From Burkholderiales bacterium (GTDB lineage Bacteria; Pseudomonadota; Gammaproteobacteria; Burkholderiales; Burkholderiaceae_C): DNA of 64,000 bases. How positions within the stretch are numbered: position 1 is the first letter of the stretch; the number at the start of each line of letters is the position of its first letter. The position numbers were made by a program, and so were the translations under genes. The DNA is taken from contig JACRPO010000021.1 in NCBI GenBank assembly GCA_016223165.1, positions 272,659 through 336,658 of the forward strand, in the 5' to 3' direction. The notes beneath the pieces were generated by a model. It saw only the letters and a list, made by a program, of their open reading frames with translations, searched no databases and was not told where the DNA came from. This document shows, one piece after another, positions 43,420 to 51,703 of the stretch.

Positions 43420-44850
43420 TCAGGGTTTCATGAGCAGCGTGATCGCCAGCCCGGCGAGCGCGCTCGCACCGAGCAGCGGCAGCACGCCGAGCTTGAAGCG
43501 GAAGAGGGCCACCGTAGCGGCGAGCGCGATGGCGGCCGAAGGCCAGTCGAACGGCCCTTGCCAGCCCTTGGGCCACAGCACGTGCCAGGCGAAGAAGAGC
43601 GCGAGGTTGACGATCACGCCGACGACGGCAGCGGTGATGGCGCTCAGCGGCGCCGTGAAGCCGAGCCGGCCGTGCGTGGCCTCCACCGCCGGCCCGCCGG
43701 CGAGGATGAAGACGAACGAGGGCAGGAAGGTGAAGAAGGTGACGACCGTCGCGCCGAGGGCGCCGCCGAAGAAGAGCGCATCGGGCCCGAGCGCCTCCTT
43801 CTGCCAGCCGCCGACGAAGCCGACGAAGGCCACGACCATGATCAGCGGCCCCGGCGTCGTCTCGCCGAGCGCGAGGCCGTCGATCATCTGCGGGCCGCTG
43901 AGCCACTGGTGCGTTTCCACGGCGCCCTGGTAGACGTAGGGCAGCACGGCGTAGGCGCCGCCGAAGGTGACGAGCGCCGCCTGCGAGAAGAAGGCGGCCA
44001 TCTGCGTGAGCGTGCCCTGCCAACCCTGGGCGGCGACGAGCGCGCCGATGGCGAGCGCCCATAGCGCGACGCCGAAGACGAGCACCCGGGCCAGGTGCGC
44101 TCGTGTGAAGCGGGCGTGCGGCGGCGTGGGCGTGTCGTCGTCGATGAGCGCGGGGCCGTAGCCGGCCTTCGCTTCGCCGTGCCCGCCGCCGAGCGCGAAC
44201 ACCTGCGGCCAGCGCCGAGAGCCGAACCAGCCGATCAGCCCTGCGCCGAGCACGATGGCCGGGAAGGGCGTATCGAAAGCGAAGATGGCGACGAACGACA
44301 GCGCCGCGATGGCCCACATCCAGCCGTTCTTCAGCGCCCGCGTGCCGATGCGGTGCGCTGCGTGCAGCACGAGCGCCGTCACGGCGGGCTTGATGCCGTA
44401 GAAGAGGCCCGCCACCACCGGCACGTCGCCGAAGCGGATGTACACCCACGACAGCGCGACGAGGATGAACAGGGACGGCAGCACGAAGAGCGCGCCGGCA
44501 ACGATGCCGCCCCACGTGCGGTGCAGCAGCCAGCCGATGTAGGTGGCGAGCTGCTGCGCCTCGGGCCCGGGCAGCAGCATGCAGTAGTTGAGCGCGTGCA
44601 GGAAGCGGCGCTCGCTGATCCAGCGCCGGCGCTCGACCAGCTCGCTGTGCATGATGGCGATCTGCCCGGCGGGGCCGCCGAAGCTGATGAAGCCGAGCTT
44701 GAGCCAGAAGCGGAAGGCCTCGCCGAAGCTCACGGCCTCGGGGCGTGCGCGGGGCGCCGGCGGTGCGAAGGCCGGGACAGGGGCCGGGCCGGCGGGTGCC
44801 TGGGTGGCGCCGGCGCCCGGGTCGGGCGAGGCTGCGCTCGGTGAAGTCAT
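43420..44850 (-). CDS. chrA: Chromate transporter ChrA
   Basis: A 476-residue two-domain (long-chain) CHR-family membrane protein that exports chromate from the cytoplasm. Each half starts with the family signature: FWLKLGFISFGGPAGQIAIMH in the first and FFSQAALVTFGGAYAVLPYV in the second. HALNYCMLLPGPEAQQLATYIGWL and MIDGLALGETTPGPLIMVVAFVGF are also diagnostic. The N-terminus (~40 residues) is Pro/Ala-rich. The ATG at 44850 is 16 bp after the chrB stop codon, with GGGAG upstream. A truncated relic of a second copy lies at 27352-27528. Confidence 0.95.
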   Translation of the reverse strand: MTSPSAASPDPGAGATQAPAGPAPVPAFAPPAPRARPEAVSFGEAFRFWLKLGFISFGGPAGQIAIMHSELVERRRWISERRFLHALNYCMLLPGPEAQQLATYIGWLLHRTWGGIVAGALFVLPSLFILVALSWVYIRFGDVPVVAGLFYGIKPAVTALVLHAAHRIGTRALKNGWMWAIAALSFVAIFAFDTPFPAIVLGAGLIGWFGSRRWPQVFALGGGHGEAKAGYGPALIDDDTPTPPHARFTRAHLARVLVFGVALWALAIGALVAAQGWQGTLTQMAAFFSQAALVTFGGAYAVLPYVYQGAVETHQWLSGPQMIDGLALGETTPGPLIMVVAFVGFVGGWQKEALGPDALFFGGALGATVVTFFTFLPSFVFILAGGPAVEATHGRLGFTAPLSAITAAVVGVIVNLALFFAWHVLWPKGWQGPFDWPSAAIALAATVALFRFKLGVLPLLGASALAGLAITLLMKP

Positions 44851-44866
44851 TGAAACCGCTCCCTGC

Positions 44867-45829
44867 TCATGGCGACCGCTTCGGGCCCGCTTTGCGCGGG
44901 GCCGCGCCGGCGGTGGCGTAGAGCGCGTCGAAGACCGCCCCCGCGGCGCCAACGAGCGCATCGTCGTCTTCGTGCAGCGCCTGCAAGCCCGCGAGCACGG
45001 CCTCCAGGCCCGGCGCCTCGGGCACCGGGATGCCGCCGGCGTCGAGGTAGTGCACGACGGCAGCCACGCGCGCGAGCGCGGCATCACGCTCGAGGCCGAA
45101 CGAGAGCGCCAGCACCTCGAACGAAACCTTGGAGCCGACGTGCGTGAAGCGGGCGCCGTCGTAGTCGAAGCCGAGCGCGCCGCGTGGCGCGCGGCTCGGG
45201 TCGGCGAGCCACAGGAATTGCGGCTTCTCGTCGACGAAGCGGCGGATCAGCCAGGCGCAGGCGAGGCGGTCGACCCAGGGCCGCGCGCGCGTGCACCAGC
45301 GCCGGCCCTGGAAGCGCGCGCGTTCCAGCCGCTCGATGGCATGTTCGGTGGCCGCGCGGGGCTCGCCGCGCGCGAAGCGGGCATCGAAGGCGGTGCGCAG
45401 GGCGGCCAGCTCGGCGCGCGCCTGCTCGGCGGCGGCGCCGGGCAGGTAGTCGATGCGCTGCAGTTCGGCCAGCGCGTCGGCAAGGGCGCGCAGGCTGCGG
45501 CGCGCCGCGGACTCGGGCTCGGCGGACCAGCGCGCCGCGGTGTCCTCGGCCTCGCGCTGCCAAGCGGCGTAGGCCTCGCCGCGGTCGAAGAGGGCGGCGA
45601 AGTCGCGCTGCTGTGCCTCGTCGCGCGCCGCGGTGCGCAGCAGCGTGGCGCTGCCGCCGTGTGCGCGCACCTCGTCGGCGAGCGGCTCGAACAGCGCCTC
45701 GTGTTCGGCCGGCAGCAGGTAGGCGCCGTCGCGCAGCGCACCGCAGCCCAGCGCCTTGAGCGCGCGCCACACGCGCAGGCGCACGGCATTGGGCTGCGTC
45801 GGCAGCGTGAGGAGCAGCAGGGACCACAT
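44867..45829 (-). CDS. chrB: Chromate resistance regulator ChrB
   Basis: A 320-residue protein. The N-terminal ChrB_N domain (WSLLLLTLPTQPNAVRLRVWRALKALGCGALRDGAYLLP) is followed by a helical region and the C-terminal ChrB_C domain (RRWCTRARPWVDRLACAWLIRRFVD, HYLDAGGIPVPEAPGLEAV). ChrB is known from chr operons as a chromate-responsive regulator. It is the first gene of the chr operon, and its start codon abuts an inverted repeat, suggesting autoregulation. It is the only chrB in the window, so it may also control module A at 24.4 kb, which has a matching upstream sequence. Confidence 0.92.
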   Translation of the reverse strand: MWSLLLLTLPTQPNAVRLRVWRALKALGCGALRDGAYLLPAEHEALFEPLADEVRAHGGSATLLRTAARDEAQQRDFAALFDRGEAYAAWQREAEDTAARWSAEPESAARRSLRALADALAELQRIDYLPGAAAEQARAELAALRTAFDARFARGEPRAATEHAIERLERARFQGRRWCTRARPWVDRLACAWLIRRFVDEKPQFLWLADPSRAPRGALGFDYDGARFTHVGSKVSFEVLALSFGLERDAALARVAAVVHYLDAGGIPVPEAPGLEAVLAGLQALHEDDDALVGAAGAVFDALYATAGAAPRKAGPKRSP

Positions 45830-45851
45830 ATCGGTAGCTTACACTACCGAT
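45830..45851. promoter_or_regulatory. Inverted-repeat operator in front of chrB
   Basis: ATCGGTAG (45830-45837) and CTACCGAT (45844-45851) form a perfect inverted repeat around CTTACA, directly against the chrB start codon. On the coding (minus) strand it contains TAGTGTAAGCTAC, matching the site before module A at 11 of 13 positions. The AT-rich stretch beyond it (45852-45876) probably holds the promoter. Confidence 0.6.
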
Positions 45852-45896
45852 CTAGAAATAGATACTACAAAGACTGGGACGCGAAAGTGGGCGCTC

Positions 45897-46613
45897 TCAG
45901 GGCTCAGTGAGGCCGCAACGTTCGCGCACGTCGTGCTGCGCCGGCGACGTCAGCAGCGCGATGAAGCGCGCGGCGGCGCCGGGCTGGCGAGCCCCCATGC
46001 TGACCGCGGCGGTGTACAGCGTCGCCAGCTCGAAGCGCTGCGGCAGCGCGCCCACGAGTTGCACGCCGGGTGTGATGAGGATCTCGCTCACCTGCGTGCA
46101 GCCGATCGCGCCCGGCGGTCCGCCGGCGACCATCTCGCGCATCGCGGCGGCGCCGTTGGGGTAGGTGCGCCAGAGCGCGCTGGTCGAGCCGGCCAGGCCG
46201 AGCTCGGCCAGCACGTTGGCGAAGTGGATGCCCGCGGTGGCGCGGTCGGGGTCGGGGAAGTAGATGGCGGTGGCTGCCGCCAGTGCCTTGCGCAGGGCTT
46301 CGGGGGTGTCGATGGCCGGCACGTGCTCGCCGGCGCGCACCGCCACGCCGGTGTGCACGCGGCCGAGCGGGGCCACGCTGGCCGGGCGCAGGTGCCCGTC
46401 GGCGACGAGCTCCTGCACGATGCGGTGCGTGCTGACGAAGACGTCGCAGCGCTCCTGGCCTGCGAGCAGCAGCTCTTTCATCGCCCCCACGGCGCCGAAG
46501 CGGCCCTGCAGGTGCGGCCCGCCTGCGGCCTCGAATTCGGCCCGCAGGGCCTGCACGAGGCCCTGCGCGGCGCCGGCGCTCAGGAAGGTCAGCGGGGCAA
46601 CGAGCGCATGCAT
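45897..46613 (-). CDS. ModA-like oxyanion-binding protein without a visible signal peptide
   Basis: A 238-residue protein of the molybdate-binding (SBP type II, ModA) fold: PLTFLSAGAAQGLVQALRAEFEAAGG, then CDVFVSTHRIVQELVADG and RTYPNGAAAMREMVAGG. The first strand begins within a few residues of the start, so there is no export signal and no upstream in-frame extension that would supply one. It may be a cytoplasmic oxyanion-sensing protein, or its true start is misread. It lies between a Bug-type gene and the chr operon on the same strand, 45 bp from the chrB operator. No ModB/ModC genes are near. Confidence 0.6.
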   Translation of the reverse strand: MHALVAPLTFLSAGAAQGLVQALRAEFEAAGGPHLQGRFGAVGAMKELLLAGQERCDVFVSTHRIVQELVADGHLRPASVAPLGRVHTGVAVRAGEHVPAIDTPEALRKALAAATAIYFPDPDRATAGIHFANVLAELGLAGSTSALWRTYPNGAAAMREMVAGGPPGAIGCTQVSEILITPGVQLVGALPQRFELATLYTAAVSMGARQPGAAARFIALLTSPAQHDVRERCGLTEP

Positions 46614-46656
46614 GGCGCGGTCACTCTTGCCATCACTTTCGCGGGCACTTTCGCGT

Positions 46657-47700
46657 TCACTCCGGTTTGGCTCCCGAGATCTTGACGATGCGCGCCCACT
46701 TCTCGATGTCGGCGTGCAGGTAGCGCGTGAATTCGTCGACGTTCATCGTCATCGCCGCCGTGCCCTGCGCCGCCCAGGCGCGCCGCACCTCGGCGTTGGC
46801 GGTGATCTTGGCGATCTCGCTGTTGAGCTTGGCCACGATGGCCGGCGGCGTGCCCTTGGGCGCCACGATGCCCAGCCACAGCGTGGCTTCGTAGCCCGGC
46901 ACGCCGGCCTCGCTCATCGTCGGCACGTCGGGCAGCACGGCCGAGCGCGTGCGACCGGTGGTGGCCAGGGCCTTGACCTTGCCGCTCTTCACGTGCTCGC
47001 TCATCGTCGGGATGGCGTCGAACATCATCTCGACCTGGCCGCCGAGCACGTCGGTGCGCGCGCCGGCGCTGCCGCGGTAGGGGATGTGCACGACGAAGAC
47101 GCCGGCCATCGCCTTGAAGAGCTCGCCGGCCATGTGGTACGGCGTGCCGGGGCCCGAGCTCGCGTACGACATCGCCCCCGGCCGCGCCTTGGCGGCCTTG
47201 ATGAGGTCGGCCAGGTTCGATTGCGGCAGGCCGGCCTTGGCCACCAGCACGAGGTCGCTCGCGTTGAGCGGCGCCACGGGCGCGAAGTCGCGCATGAGCT
47301 GGAAGGGCTTGTTCGGGATCAGCGACTCGTTGACGGTGTGCGTGTTGCTCATCACCAGCAGCGTGTAGCCGTCGGGCGCGGCCTTGGCGACGGCGTCGCT
47401 GCCGATGATCGAGCCGCCGCCGGGACGGTTGTCGACGACGAAGCTCTGGCCGAGGCTCTCCTGCAGGCGCTGGGCGACGAAGCGGCCGAAGACGTCGGCC
47501 GAGCCGCCGGGCGCGAAGGGCACGATGAGGCGCACGGAGCGGGTGGGGTAGTCCTGCGCCCGAGCGGGTGCGGCCGCGCCGAGCGCGAGCGCGACCACGA
47601 ATGCGGGCAGGAGGGCGGGCAGGAGGGCGGGCACGAGTGCGGGCACGAACGCGGACATCGATCCGGGGGTGAGCCGAAGGGCGGAGGTGGCTGCTTTCAT
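46657..47700 (-). CDS. Bug/TctC-family periplasmic binding protein
   Basis: A 347-residue protein. A long export region containing a Pro-Ala-Leu repeat (PALVPALLPALLPA, from 12-bp DNA repeats) ends at PARA/QDYP. The mature part has the family landmarks YPTRSVRLIVPFAPGGSADV, VVDNRPGGGSIIG, KAAPDGYTLLV and VPYRG-like HIPYRGS. Bug proteins bind carboxylates, amides or related small molecules. They are hugely expanded in Burkholderiales, mostly without adjacent TctAB permeases, as here. The ligand is unknown. It is divergent from a second Bug gene at 47813. Confidence 0.9.
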   Translation of the reverse strand: MKAATSALRLTPGSMSAFVPALVPALLPALLPAFVVALALGAAAPARAQDYPTRSVRLIVPFAPGGSADVFGRFVAQRLQESLGQSFVVDNRPGGGSIIGSDAVAKAAPDGYTLLVMSNTHTVNESLIPNKPFQLMRDFAPVAPLNASDLVLVAKAGLPQSNLADLIKAAKARPGAMSYASSGPGTPYHMAGELFKAMAGVFVVHIPYRGSAGARTDVLGGQVEMMFDAIPTMSEHVKSGKVKALATTGRTRSAVLPDVPTMSEAGVPGYEATLWLGIVAPKGTPPAIVAKLNSEIAKITANAEVRRAWAAQGTAAMTMNVDEFTRYLHADIEKWARIVKISGAKPE

Positions 47701-47812
47701 GCGATGGCCCGGCGCGTGGTGGAGCGCCGTAGCATCGGGCCCTCTCGGCGAGCGGGCATCGGGGGAATCACCGGCCGGGCCGCCGAAGATCGCCTTGAGG
47801 AGACGCGCTGCG

Positions 47813-48799
47813 ATGAAGCCCGTGAATGGACAGACCCTTGCCGTGGCCCTGATGGCGCTGCTGGTGGGAACGGCCGGCCTGCCGGCGGCCGCGCAGGGCA
47901 GCTGGCCCGACAAGCCGCTGACGATGATCGTGCCGTTCCCGCCGGGTGGCGTGGCCGACACCGTGGCACGCCCGGTCGCCGAGGCACTGGGGCGCGAGCT
48001 GAAGCAGACCGTGGTCGTGCAGAACCGCGCCGGCGCCGGCGGCGCGCTCGGCATCGGCGAGGCGGCGAAGGCGGCGCCCGACGGGCACACGCTGCTGCTG
48101 TCGCTGAGCTCGATCTCCATCCTGCCCGAGGCCGACGTGGTCTACGGCCGCAAGCCCGTCTACACGCTCGACCAGTTCGTGCCGATCGCGCGCTTCACCG
48201 CCGACCCCACGGTGCTCGTGGTGCGCGCCGATTCGCCGTGGAAGACGCTGGCCGACTTCCTCGCCGACATGAAGAAGAAGCCCGGTGGCTACAACTTCGG
48301 CAGCTCGGGCAACTACGGAACGATGCACGTGCCGATGGAGATGCTCAAGGCGAGCGCGGGCTTCCGCATGGTGCACATCCCGTACACCGGTGCCGGGCCG
48401 GCGGTGCTGGCCCTGCTGGGCGGGCAGGTCGACGCGCTGGCCAGCGGCCCCGCCACTGTTGTGCAGCACATCAGGTCGGGCAGGCTGCGCGCGCTCGCGC
48501 ATTGGGGCGGCAAACCGGTTGCCTCGCTGCCCGAGGTGCCGAGCCTGGGCCAGGCTGGGTACCCGGTGCAGTTCGCGCAGTGGTCGGCGCTGTTCGTGCC
48601 CGCGGGCACGCCTGCGGCGGTGGTGCAGCGGCTGCGCGAGGCAGCACGCAAGGCCGCAGCCGACCCGCTGGTGGTGGGCACCATCGGCAAGGCCGGCAGC
48701 CCGATCGAGTATCTCGATGCGCCGGAGTTCGCCACCTACTGGGCCGCCGACGCGAAAGTGATGACCGAGGCGGTGCGCAAGATCGGCAAGCTCGATTGA
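47813..48799 (+). CDS. Bug/TctC-family periplasmic binding protein
   Basis: A 328-residue protein with a signal peptide (QTLAVALMALLVGTAGLPAAAQG). The Bug landmarks are WPDKPLTMIVPFPPGGVADTVARP, VVQNRAGAGGALG, KAAPDGHTLLL and VHIPYTGAGPAVLALLGGQVDA. The ATG at 47813 is chosen because it gives a proper signal peptide and has AGGAGA at 47798-47803. It is divergent from the previous Bug gene, with 112 bp for both promoters. No permease gene is linked. Confidence 0.9.
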   Translation: MKPVNGQTLAVALMALLVGTAGLPAAAQGSWPDKPLTMIVPFPPGGVADTVARPVAEALGRELKQTVVVQNRAGAGGALGIGEAAKAAPDGHTLLLSLSSISILPEADVVYGRKPVYTLDQFVPIARFTADPTVLVVRADSPWKTLADFLADMKKKPGGYNFGSSGNYGTMHVPMEMLKASAGFRMVHIPYTGAGPAVLALLGGQVDALASGPATVVQHIRSGRLRALAHWGGKPVASLPEVPSLGQAGYPVQFAQWSALFVPAGTPAAVVQRLREAARKAAADPLVVGTIGKAGSPIEYLDAPEFATYWAADAKVMTEAVRKIGKLD

Positions 48800-48885
48800 A
48801 GACGGCGGCCCCCGGGGTCGAGCTCCGGGGCCGGGGCCACGCGGCGCCGGCCGCCCGATGATCCGGGCGCCGGCCCGGCGCCTGC

Positions 48886-49878
48886 CTAGCGCCGGGGGCC
48901 TTGGCCGGGCTTGGCGATGCCGATGCTCACTGCGCGCTTGACGCGGATCGGCGCCCGCTTGGCCGGGGGCGCCTCGCCGGTGGCCGATTCGATGAAGGCG
49001 GCGGTGGGGTCGGCGGCCGGCGCATCGGCCGCCGGGGCCGGTGCGCTGGCGGCAGCGACTTCGCCCTCCTTGATGACGCGCGAATACGGCTTGAGCATCT
49101 GGACGAGGTGGCCGTAGATCTTCGGCGCGCCGGCCACCACTTCGCGCTGGTGCAGGTAGTCGGCCTCGCCGGTGAAGTTGCCGATCAGGCCGCCGGCCTC
49201 GGTGACCATCAGCGAGCCGGCGGCGATGTCCCAGGGCGACAGGCCGGTCTCGAAAAAGCCGTCGTACCACCCGGCCGCCACATAGCACAGGTCGAGCGCC
49301 GCGGCACCCGGGCGGCGCACGCCGGCACAGCTTTGCATGACCTCCTCGAACATCTTCAGGTAGCGCTTGAAGTTGTCGCCCTTGCGGAACGGGAAACCGG
49401 TGCCGATGAGCGAGTCGGCCAGGCGCGTGCGCTTGGAGACGCGCAGGCGCCGGTCGTTGAGGAAGGCGCCGCGGCCGCGGCTGGCGTAGAAGAGGTCGTT
49501 GCGCGCCGGGTCGTAGACGACCGCCTGCTGCACCTGGCCGCGGTGCTCGAGCGCGATGCTCACGGCATAGACCGGCAGGCCGTGCACGAAGTTGGTGGTG
49601 CCGTCCAGCGGATCGATGATCCACACGAACTCGCTGTGCCGGTTGCCGCGCTCGCGACCCGACTCCTCGGCGAGGATGCCGTGCTCGGGGTAGGCCTCGA
49701 GCAGGATGTCGATGATGGCCGTCTCGGCGGCGCGGTCGACCTCGGTGACGAAGTCGTTCGGGCCTTTGCTGCCCACCTGCAGCAGGTCGAGGTCGAGCGC
49801 CGCCCGGTTGATGATGGAACCCGCCGCGCGTGCTGCCTTGACGGCGATGTTGAGCATGGGGTGCAGCGCTTGCGACAT
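48886..49878 (-). CDS. suhB: Inositol-1-monophosphatase family protein SuhB
   Basis: A 330-residue protein. The Mg2+-dependent phosphatase signature is complete: ILAEESG, WIIDPLDGTTNFVHG and LSPWDIAAGSLMVTEAGG. SuhB dephosphorylates inositol phosphates and in E. coli also assists rRNA transcription antitermination. The last ~60 residues form an Ala/Pro-rich tail ending in basic residues (KRAPIRVKR), longer than in E. coli (267 aa) and seen in some betaproteobacterial copies. It is divergent from trmJ, a common betaproteobacterial pairing. Confidence 0.93.
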   Translation of the reverse strand: MSQALHPMLNIAVKAARAAGSIINRAALDLDLLQVGSKGPNDFVTEVDRAAETAIIDILLEAYPEHGILAEESGRERGNRHSEFVWIIDPLDGTTNFVHGLPVYAVSIALEHRGQVQQAVVYDPARNDLFYASRGRGAFLNDRRLRVSKRTRLADSLIGTGFPFRKGDNFKRYLKMFEEVMQSCAGVRRPGAAALDLCYVAAGWYDGFFETGLSPWDIAAGSLMVTEAGGLIGNFTGEADYLHQREVVAGAPKIYGHLVQMLKPYSRVIKEGEVAAASAPAPAADAPAADPTAAFIESATGEAPPAKRAPIRVKRAVSIGIAKPGQGPRR

Positions 49879-50003
49879 GGGTGTGCGATCGGTTCTTGCC
49901 GGGGCGCGGAGGAGCCTGGCAACGGTGGGACGGCTGGCGGGGAGAAAGAGCGGCGGGGAGGCACGACGACAATGATCGTGACGCTGCCCCGGATGCGAAG
50001 CCC

Positions 50004-50009
50004 ATTTTA
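50004..50009 (-). promoter_or_regulatory. Candidate -10 box (TAAAAT) for suhB
   Basis: The only AT-rich run in the suhB/trmJ gap gives TAAAAT on the minus strand, just upstream of the trmJ start. Confidence 0.35.
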
Positions 50010-50015
50010 CCGGCC

Positions 50016-50843
50016 ATGACTTCTGCCGAGACCGAACCCGCCGTCGTGCCCGCGGACACCAGCTCCTTCGTGCTCGTCGAGCCGAGCCATGCCGGCAACG
50101 TCGGCGCGGCGGCGCGCGCCATCAAGGTGATGGGCTTCTCGCGCCTCGTGCTCGTGCGCCCGCGCACGGCCGGGCTGCACCTCGAAGGCGAGGCGGTCGC
50201 GCGTGCCAGCGGCGCCGCGGACGTGCTGGAGGCGGCACGCACCGTGACCACGCTCGCCGAAGCCCTGCAAGGGTCCACGCTCGCCTGCGCCACGGCGATG
50301 ACGCCGCGCGACTTCGGCCCGCCGACGCAGGCGCCGCGCGAGGCGCTGCCTGCCGCCGCCGCCGCGGGGCACCGCGTGGCGTTCGTCTTCGGTCCCGAGC
50401 GCACGGGCCTGGCCAACGACGATGTCTACCGCTGCCACCTGTGCCTCTCGATCCCCACGCATCCGGACTACGGCTCGCTCAACCTGGCGCAGGCGGTGCA
50501 GCTCATCGCTTACGACTGGCGGCAGGCGCTCGGCGGCTTCGCGGTGCGCTCGCGCACGGCCGAGGCGCGCTGGGCCGACGCGGCCGCGGTGCAGGGGCTG
50601 CTCGAGCACTGGCGGGAGGCGCTCGTGGCCATCGGCTTCCTCGATCCAGCGGCTCCGAAGAAGCTGCTGCCGCGCCTGAACCAGCTCGCCAACCGCGCCC
50701 GCCTCACCGAGGAGGAGGTGCACATCCTGCGCGGCATCGCCCGTGCGGCGGCCACGGCTGCCGCTGCCGCCGGCTCGGGCCGTGCCGCCACACCGGCTGC
50801 GGGTGCCGACATGAATCGACATCCGAGGTCACGCAAGGGCTGA
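50016..50843 (+). CDS. trmJ: tRNA (cytidine/uridine-2'-O)-methyltransferase TrmJ
   Basis: A 275-residue SPOUT-class methyltransferase that 2'-O-methylates position 32 of several tRNAs. Landmarks are FVLVEPSHAGNVGAAARAIKVMG at the N-terminus and the SAM-binding knot VAFVFGPERTGLAND and CHLCLSIPTHPDYGSLNLAQAVQLIAYD. A C-terminal dimerisation extension (about 180-245) and an Ala-rich tail follow. The ATG at 50016 fits the family N-terminus. It is divergent from suhB, and cysE follows after 48 bp. Confidence 0.93.
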   Translation: MTSAETEPAVVPADTSSFVLVEPSHAGNVGAAARAIKVMGFSRLVLVRPRTAGLHLEGEAVARASGAADVLEAARTVTTLAEALQGSTLACATAMTPRDFGPPTQAPREALPAAAAAGHRVAFVFGPERTGLANDDVYRCHLCLSIPTHPDYGSLNLAQAVQLIAYDWRQALGGFAVRSRTAEARWADAAAVQGLLEHWREALVAIGFLDPAAPKKLLPRLNQLANRARLTEEEVHILRGIARAAATAAAAAGSGRAATPAAGADMNRHPRSRKG

Positions 50844-50876
50844 TGCCGGCCCGAAGCCGGCCCGGGCCCGCGCCGC

Positions 50877-50882
50877 TACACT
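50877..50882 (+). promoter_or_regulatory. Candidate -10 box (TACACT) for cysE
   Basis: TACACT ends 9 bp before the cysE ATG and no Shine-Dalgarno sequence lies between, so the transcript may be nearly leaderless. Confidence 0.35.
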
Positions 50883-50891
50883 GCCCGCACC

Positions 50892-51674
50892 ATGATGTTC
50901 GAACGCCTGCGAGAAGACATTGCCTGCATCCGCGAGCGCGACCCCGCCGCGCGCTCGACCTTCGAGGTGCTGACGTGTTATCCGGGGCTGCACGCGCTGG
51001 TGCTGCACCGCTGGGCGCATGCGGCCTGGGTGCGCGGCTGGCACTGGCTCGGCCGCTTCACCTCGCATGTGGCACGCTTCTTCACCGGCATCGAGATCCA
51101 TCCGGGCGCCGTCATCGGCCGGCGCGTCTTCATCGACCATGGCATGGGCGTCGTTATCGGCGAGACGGCCGAGGTCGGCGACGAGTGCACGATCTACCAG
51201 GGCGTGACGCTCGGCGGCACCGCGTTGGTCAAGGGTGCGAAGCGGCACCCGACGCTCGGCCGTGGCGTCATCGTCGGCGCCAACTCGCAGGTGCTGGGCG
51301 GCTTCACGGTCGGGGACGGCGCGCGCGTCGGCGGCGGCTCGGTCGTCGTCAAGCCCGTGCCGCCGGGCGCCACGGCGGTGGGCAACCCGGCGCGCATCAT
51401 CCAGGCGGCGGCCGATGCCGAGCGCGAACAGGCCGCGGCGAAGATGGGTTTCTCGGCCTACGGCGTGACCCAGGGCGACGATCCGGTGGCGCTGGCGATG
51501 AAGGGGCTGATCGACAACGCCTCCGGCCACGAGCACCAGATCGCGCTGCTGTGGCAGGCGATCGAGAAGCTCTCGGCGCGCGCGCGCGAACTGCCCGCCG
51601 GCGACTGCGTGCCGCAGGACGCGGCGACGCATGAGAACTTCGACGCCGAGAGCCTGAGCCGGCTCGTGAAGTAG
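50892..51674 (+). CDS. cysE: Serine O-acetyltransferase CysE
   Basis: A 260-residue enzyme making O-acetylserine, the first step of cysteine synthesis. The N-terminal helical part is the short form (IRERDPAARSTFEVLTCYPGLHALVLHRWAHAAW). The left-handed beta-helix is clear: IEIHPGAVIGRRVFIDHGMGVVIGETAEVGDECTIYQGVTLGGT and GANSQVLGGFTVGDGARVGGGSVVV. The catalytic His lies in DHGMG. A C-terminal extension (about 185-260) is longer than usual and of unknown role. Confidence 0.94.
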   Translation: MMFERLREDIACIRERDPAARSTFEVLTCYPGLHALVLHRWAHAAWVRGWHWLGRFTSHVARFFTGIEIHPGAVIGRRVFIDHGMGVVIGETAEVGDECTIYQGVTLGGTALVKGAKRHPTLGRGVIVGANSQVLGGFTVGDGARVGGGSVVVKPVPPGATAVGNPARIIQAAADAEREQAAAKMGFSAYGVTQGDDPVALAMKGLIDNASGHEHQIALLWQAIEKLSARARELPAGDCVPQDAATHENFDAESLSRLVK

Positions 51675-51703
51675 GCGCAAGGGCCGAGCCGCGGCGCCCC
51701 GCC

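Noticed and set aside
48807..48832. Bidirectional terminator between the second Bug gene and suhB
   Set aside because: The GGCCCC/GGGGCC arms are only 6 bp and embedded in generally GC-rich self-complementary sequence, with no T-tract.
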